The notes below the pieces were generated by a model. That model had not been told where the DNA came from. It searched no databases and saw only the letters and a program-made list of their open reading frames with translations. A stretch of DNA of 15,750 bases from positions 1 to 15,750 of the forward strand of contig JAZLIL010000142.1 of the NCBI GenBank assembly GCA_045617405.1, written 5' to 3'. This DNA is from JAZLIL01 sp045617405. GTDB lineage: Bacteria > Bacillota > Clostridia > Lachnospirales > Lachnospiraceae. Position numbers and translations under genes: made by a program. This document shows, piece by piece, positions 13,844-15,750 of the stretch (positions within the stretch are counted from its first letter, which is position 1; each line of letters begins with the position of its first letter).

Positions 13844-15363
13844 GCATGTCGCACAATCTCTTCCTCAAGTGTGGGACCTTTCTTGCCGTGAAGTCCTCTT
13901 CTGTCCGCCTTCTCGGGAAGCATAAAGAATGCCCCGTCTCCGATTCCGCCGAAAATCGCCTGATTCCCTGTCGTATTATCTTTATATGAAAATCTGTCAG
14001 ATACAGAAAGATCAATATTAATGTTCTTAATCGTAATGTAGCTTAATGCTGAACAGCCGTAGAAGGCTCCTTCACAGATTTTCTTAACGCTTTCGGGAAT
14101 CACAACTTTCTGAAGCGTAGTTGTATTCTGAAATGCCCACGATTTGATAACCTTCACTGTGGAAGGAATCGTGATGGATGATGCCTTTGAAAGGGAGAAA
14201 ATCAACTCGCTCCTGTCATAATCCATGACTAATCCGTTTTCGAACCGAAACATATCATTTGCCGATGCAATTTCAAAATTCTTCAGTCTGATGCAGCCGG
14301 CTACCGGGTTGCCCTTTATCTCAGTCAGATGATACCCGAAATAAAGCTTTTCAAGGTAGGCACAATCCTGAAATGCCGCCTCACCAAGGTACGCAAGATC
14401 CTCATTTAAGATTACTTCCGTAAGACCGCTGCACCTTGCAAAAGCGAAATCACCGATTGAAGAAAGCTTGTTGTTGAAATCAAGCTCTTTTAGCTTTGTG
14501 CACCCGATGAACGCGCCCTTTCCTATCTTCTTCAGAGAAGAAGGGAAGGTCACTGACTTGATGGGAGAATTTTCAAAAACATAAGGTCCTATCTCGGTAA
14601 TGCCATCCGGGATGACAATGTCACCCTTCGGGTTTACCCAGAAATACAGAATCTTTCCGTCAATACTCGTAATCATCGAATTGTCGGATTTATACTTTCC
14701 GCCGGCGGGATCGCAGAAAATCGAATCTATTGAAGAACAGCCCGTGAAAGCTCCGGATCCTATCTTGTTAAGCATCCTCGGGAGCGCCAGATAGCTAAGA
14801 TCCTCGCACATGTAAAAGGCGCTGTCCTCAATCTTTTTTAGTCCCTGAGGCAGTCTGAGTGACTGAATACCCGAATATGCAAAGCAGGCATTCCCGATGG
14901 AAGTGAGTCTGCCGTAATAATCCATATTAACTTCTTTCAAAGAAGTACAGGAAAAGAACGCACCGACACCGAGAGTCTCTATGTTTGAAATAAGATTGAT
15001 ATCGGACAATGAAAGGCATCCTGCAAATGACCAGTCTCCGATTGTCCTGACAGTATCAGGCAGAGTAATCGATTTTATACACGTATTCTGATAAAATGCA
15101 TTGTCACCGACGCCTGTAACGGTAAACCAATTATAACCCGGGGACATTACGCGCTCAGGAACTGTCGCGTCCTCAGTTTCCTGACCATCGGCAAATCCCG
15201 AAAGGCAGCACTCTCCGGTCCGCTTTCCCTCCTCGTCGTAAAGGATTGTGTACGTAAATCCCTCATAAGAAAAATCCTTTGCAAAGGCAGTAATTTTACC
15301 CGAAAGTGAGATGAAACAAAGGACAAATATCAGTAATGATGCTGATTTAATATACTTTCTCAT
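13810..15363 (-). CDS. Secreted BspA-like leucine-rich-repeat protein
   Basis: This 517-aa protein has a signal peptide (about 1-29; KSASLLIFVLCFISL core, ending AFAK) and an array of roughly nine to eleven BspA/TpLRR-type (LRR_5) repeats from about residue 80 to 455. Each follows the pattern I..GAF..C..L..I.LP..V..IG, for example IGDFAFARCSGLTEVIL and IGSGAFTGCSSIDSI. A non-repeat segment near 215-245 (YKSDNSMITSIDGKILYFW) breaks the array, as in other members. Such proteins are surface or secreted and often mediate binding to host or plant material. No LPXTG, SLH or other anchor is visible at the C-terminus, which ends in a hydrophobic ISFFG. The start ATG (15361-15363) is supported by the signal peptide although its ribosome binding site is weak. 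It precedes the OLD-like gene by 69 bp. Confidence 0.92.
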   Translation of the reverse strand: MRKYIKSASLLIFVLCFISLSGKITAFAKDFSYEGFTYTILYDEEGKRTGECCLSGFADGQETEDATVPERVMSPGYNWFTVTGVGDNAFYQNTCIKSITLPDTVRTIGDWSFAGCLSLSDINLISNIETLGVGAFFSCTSLKEVNMDYYGRLTSIGNACFAYSGIQSLRLPQGLKKIEDSAFYMCEDLSYLALPRMLNKIGSGAFTGCSSIDSIFCDPAGGKYKSDNSMITSIDGKILYFWVNPKGDIVIPDGITEIGPYVFENSPIKSVTFPSSLKKIGKGAFIGCTKLKELDFNNKLSSIGDFAFARCSGLTEVILNEDLAYLGEAAFQDCAYLEKLYFGYHLTEIKGNPVAGCIRLKNFEIASANDMFRFENGLVMDYDRSELIFSLSKASSITIPSTVKVIKSWAFQNTTTLQKVVIPESVKKICEGAFYGCSALSYITIKNINIDLSVSDRFSYKDNTTGNQAIFGGIGDGAFFMLPEKADRRGLHGKKGPTLEEEIVRHAGDAAIISFFG

Positions 15364-15401
15364 ATAAAATACCGTTCCCGAATATGATTATTGATGTACG
15401 T

Positions 15402-15430
15402 ATTATATAACAATCCACCATAAAAATGAA
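15402..15430 (-). promoter_or_regulatory. Probable promoter of the leucine-rich-repeat gene
   Basis: A perfect minus-strand TATAAT (15402-15407) is preceded at 17 bp by a weak TTCATT (15425-15430). The weak -35 overlaps a short direct repeat, suggesting help or control by a regulator. Confidence 0.5.
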
Positions 15431-15441
15431 CCCATAAAAAT
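15418..15441. repeat. Short direct repeat between divergent promoters
   Basis: CCATAAAAAT occurs at 15418-15427 and again at 15432-15441, a 14-bp period. The first copy overlaps the -35 region of the leucine-rich-repeat gene. It may be an operator, or chance in an AT-rich stretch. Confidence 0.4.
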
Positions 15442-15468
15442 AACTGACAGAATTTCACATTTTATGTA

Positions 15469-15497
15469 TTGACAATACAAGGTAATTTTGATACGAT
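15469..15497 (+). promoter_or_regulatory. Promoter of guaB
   Basis: A perfect TTGACA (15469-15474), 17 bp, and TACGAT (15492-15497) preceded by TGA, an extended -10. The start would be near 15504 and the leader about 65 bases long, too short for a purine riboswitch. CTTTCGAAAG (15550-15559) overlaps the ribosome binding site. Confidence 0.8.
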
Positions 15498-15568
15498 TTC
15501 AGATAATTTCAATTTCTTATTATTATCACTAACCTATTAACCCGATTATCTTTCGAAAGGAGATCATG

Positions 15569-15750
15569 ATGAGCAGGATTATTGGTGAGGGCATCACATT
15601 CGATGATGTACTGTTGGTGCCTGATTATTCCGAAGTAATTCCTAATGATGTCTGCCTGACTACACAACTCACAAAGACGTTAAAGCTAAACATTCCTCTG
15701 ATGAGTGCAGGCATGGATACCGTAACCGAACATCGTATGGCCATTGCAAT
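15569..15750 (+). CDS. guaB: IMP dehydrogenase, partial (5' end only)
   Basis: Sixty complete codons plus two bases are present before the window ends. The product oxidises IMP to XMP with NAD, the committed step of GMP synthesis. [22 protein letters not shown] and [17 protein letters not shown], each conserved in GuaB N-termini, are clear; [10 protein letters not shown] is part of the catalytic barrel, and the active-site Cys loop and CBS domains lie outside the window. Two ATG codons are adjacent, at 15566 and 15569. The second is preferred because AAAGGAG (15556-15562) is 6 bases from it but only 3 from the first. It diverges from the leucine-rich-repeat gene. Confidence 0.97.
   Translation, partial: MSRIIGEGITFDDVLLVPDYSEVIPNDVCLTTQLTKTLKLNIPLMSAGMDTVTEHRMAIA

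Noticed and set aside
15498..15565. Purine riboswitch ahead of guaB
   Set aside because: The leader is too short and lacks the conserved three-way-junction core sequences.

Overview
The window looks like chromosomal DNA of a Clostridia member, most likely a Lachnospiraceae-type gut or rumen anaerobe. This is inferred from the gene set and from its features: strong AGGAGG-type ribosome binding sites, TTGACA/TATAAT promoters, a zapA plus U32-protein pair, a BspA-like leucine-rich-repeat surface protein and a ComFB-domain protein. A sigma-28-like promoter ahead of a FliD-like gene suggests a motile cell. No tRNA, rRNA, CRISPR array, insertion sequence or phage gene is visible.

Layout from left to right. 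A partial Nudix hydrolase (-) and a cyclophilin-type peptidyl-prolyl isomerase (+) diverge from a shared promoter region. A bidirectional terminator separates the isomerase from a two-gene minus-strand operon (a 65-aa unknown protein, then a ComFB-domain protein) that has a near-consensus promoter. A roughly 300-bp non-coding stretch follows. It contains a sigma-28-type promoter for a 237-aa protein whose second half resembles the C-terminal region of the flagellar cap protein FliD. That gene converges, with only 3 bp between stop codons, on a zapA and U32 (RlhA/TrhP-like) operon. zapA and argH (argininosuccinate lyase, +) diverge from back-to-back promoters, and argH ends at a strong terminator shared with the operon facing it.

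The right half is mostly minus strand. An argS operon (arginyl-tRNA synthetase, then a DUF234-type ATPase, then an SH3b membrane protein) is tightly packed with gaps of 19 and 9 bp. Upstream of it lies a second probable transcript: a secreted BspA-like leucine-rich-repeat protein followed by an OLD-family ATPase/Toprim protein, closed by a hairpin terminator. The 5' end of guaB (IMP dehydrogenase) leaves the window on the + strand from a promoter with a perfect -35 box.

Most genes are housekeeping: arginine synthesis, tRNA charging, purine synthesis, protein folding, division-ring assembly and RNA hydroxylation. The points of most interest are a single-pass membrane protein that pairs an outside SH3b domain with an inside PcrA/UvrD-like Tudor domain, an OLD-like protein with a four-cysteine insertion, the FliD-C-like orphan with its flagellar-type promoter, the ComFB plus small-protein operon, and a decayed duplicate of the bspA 3' end just ahead of the OLD-like gene. 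None is proven to be a new system.
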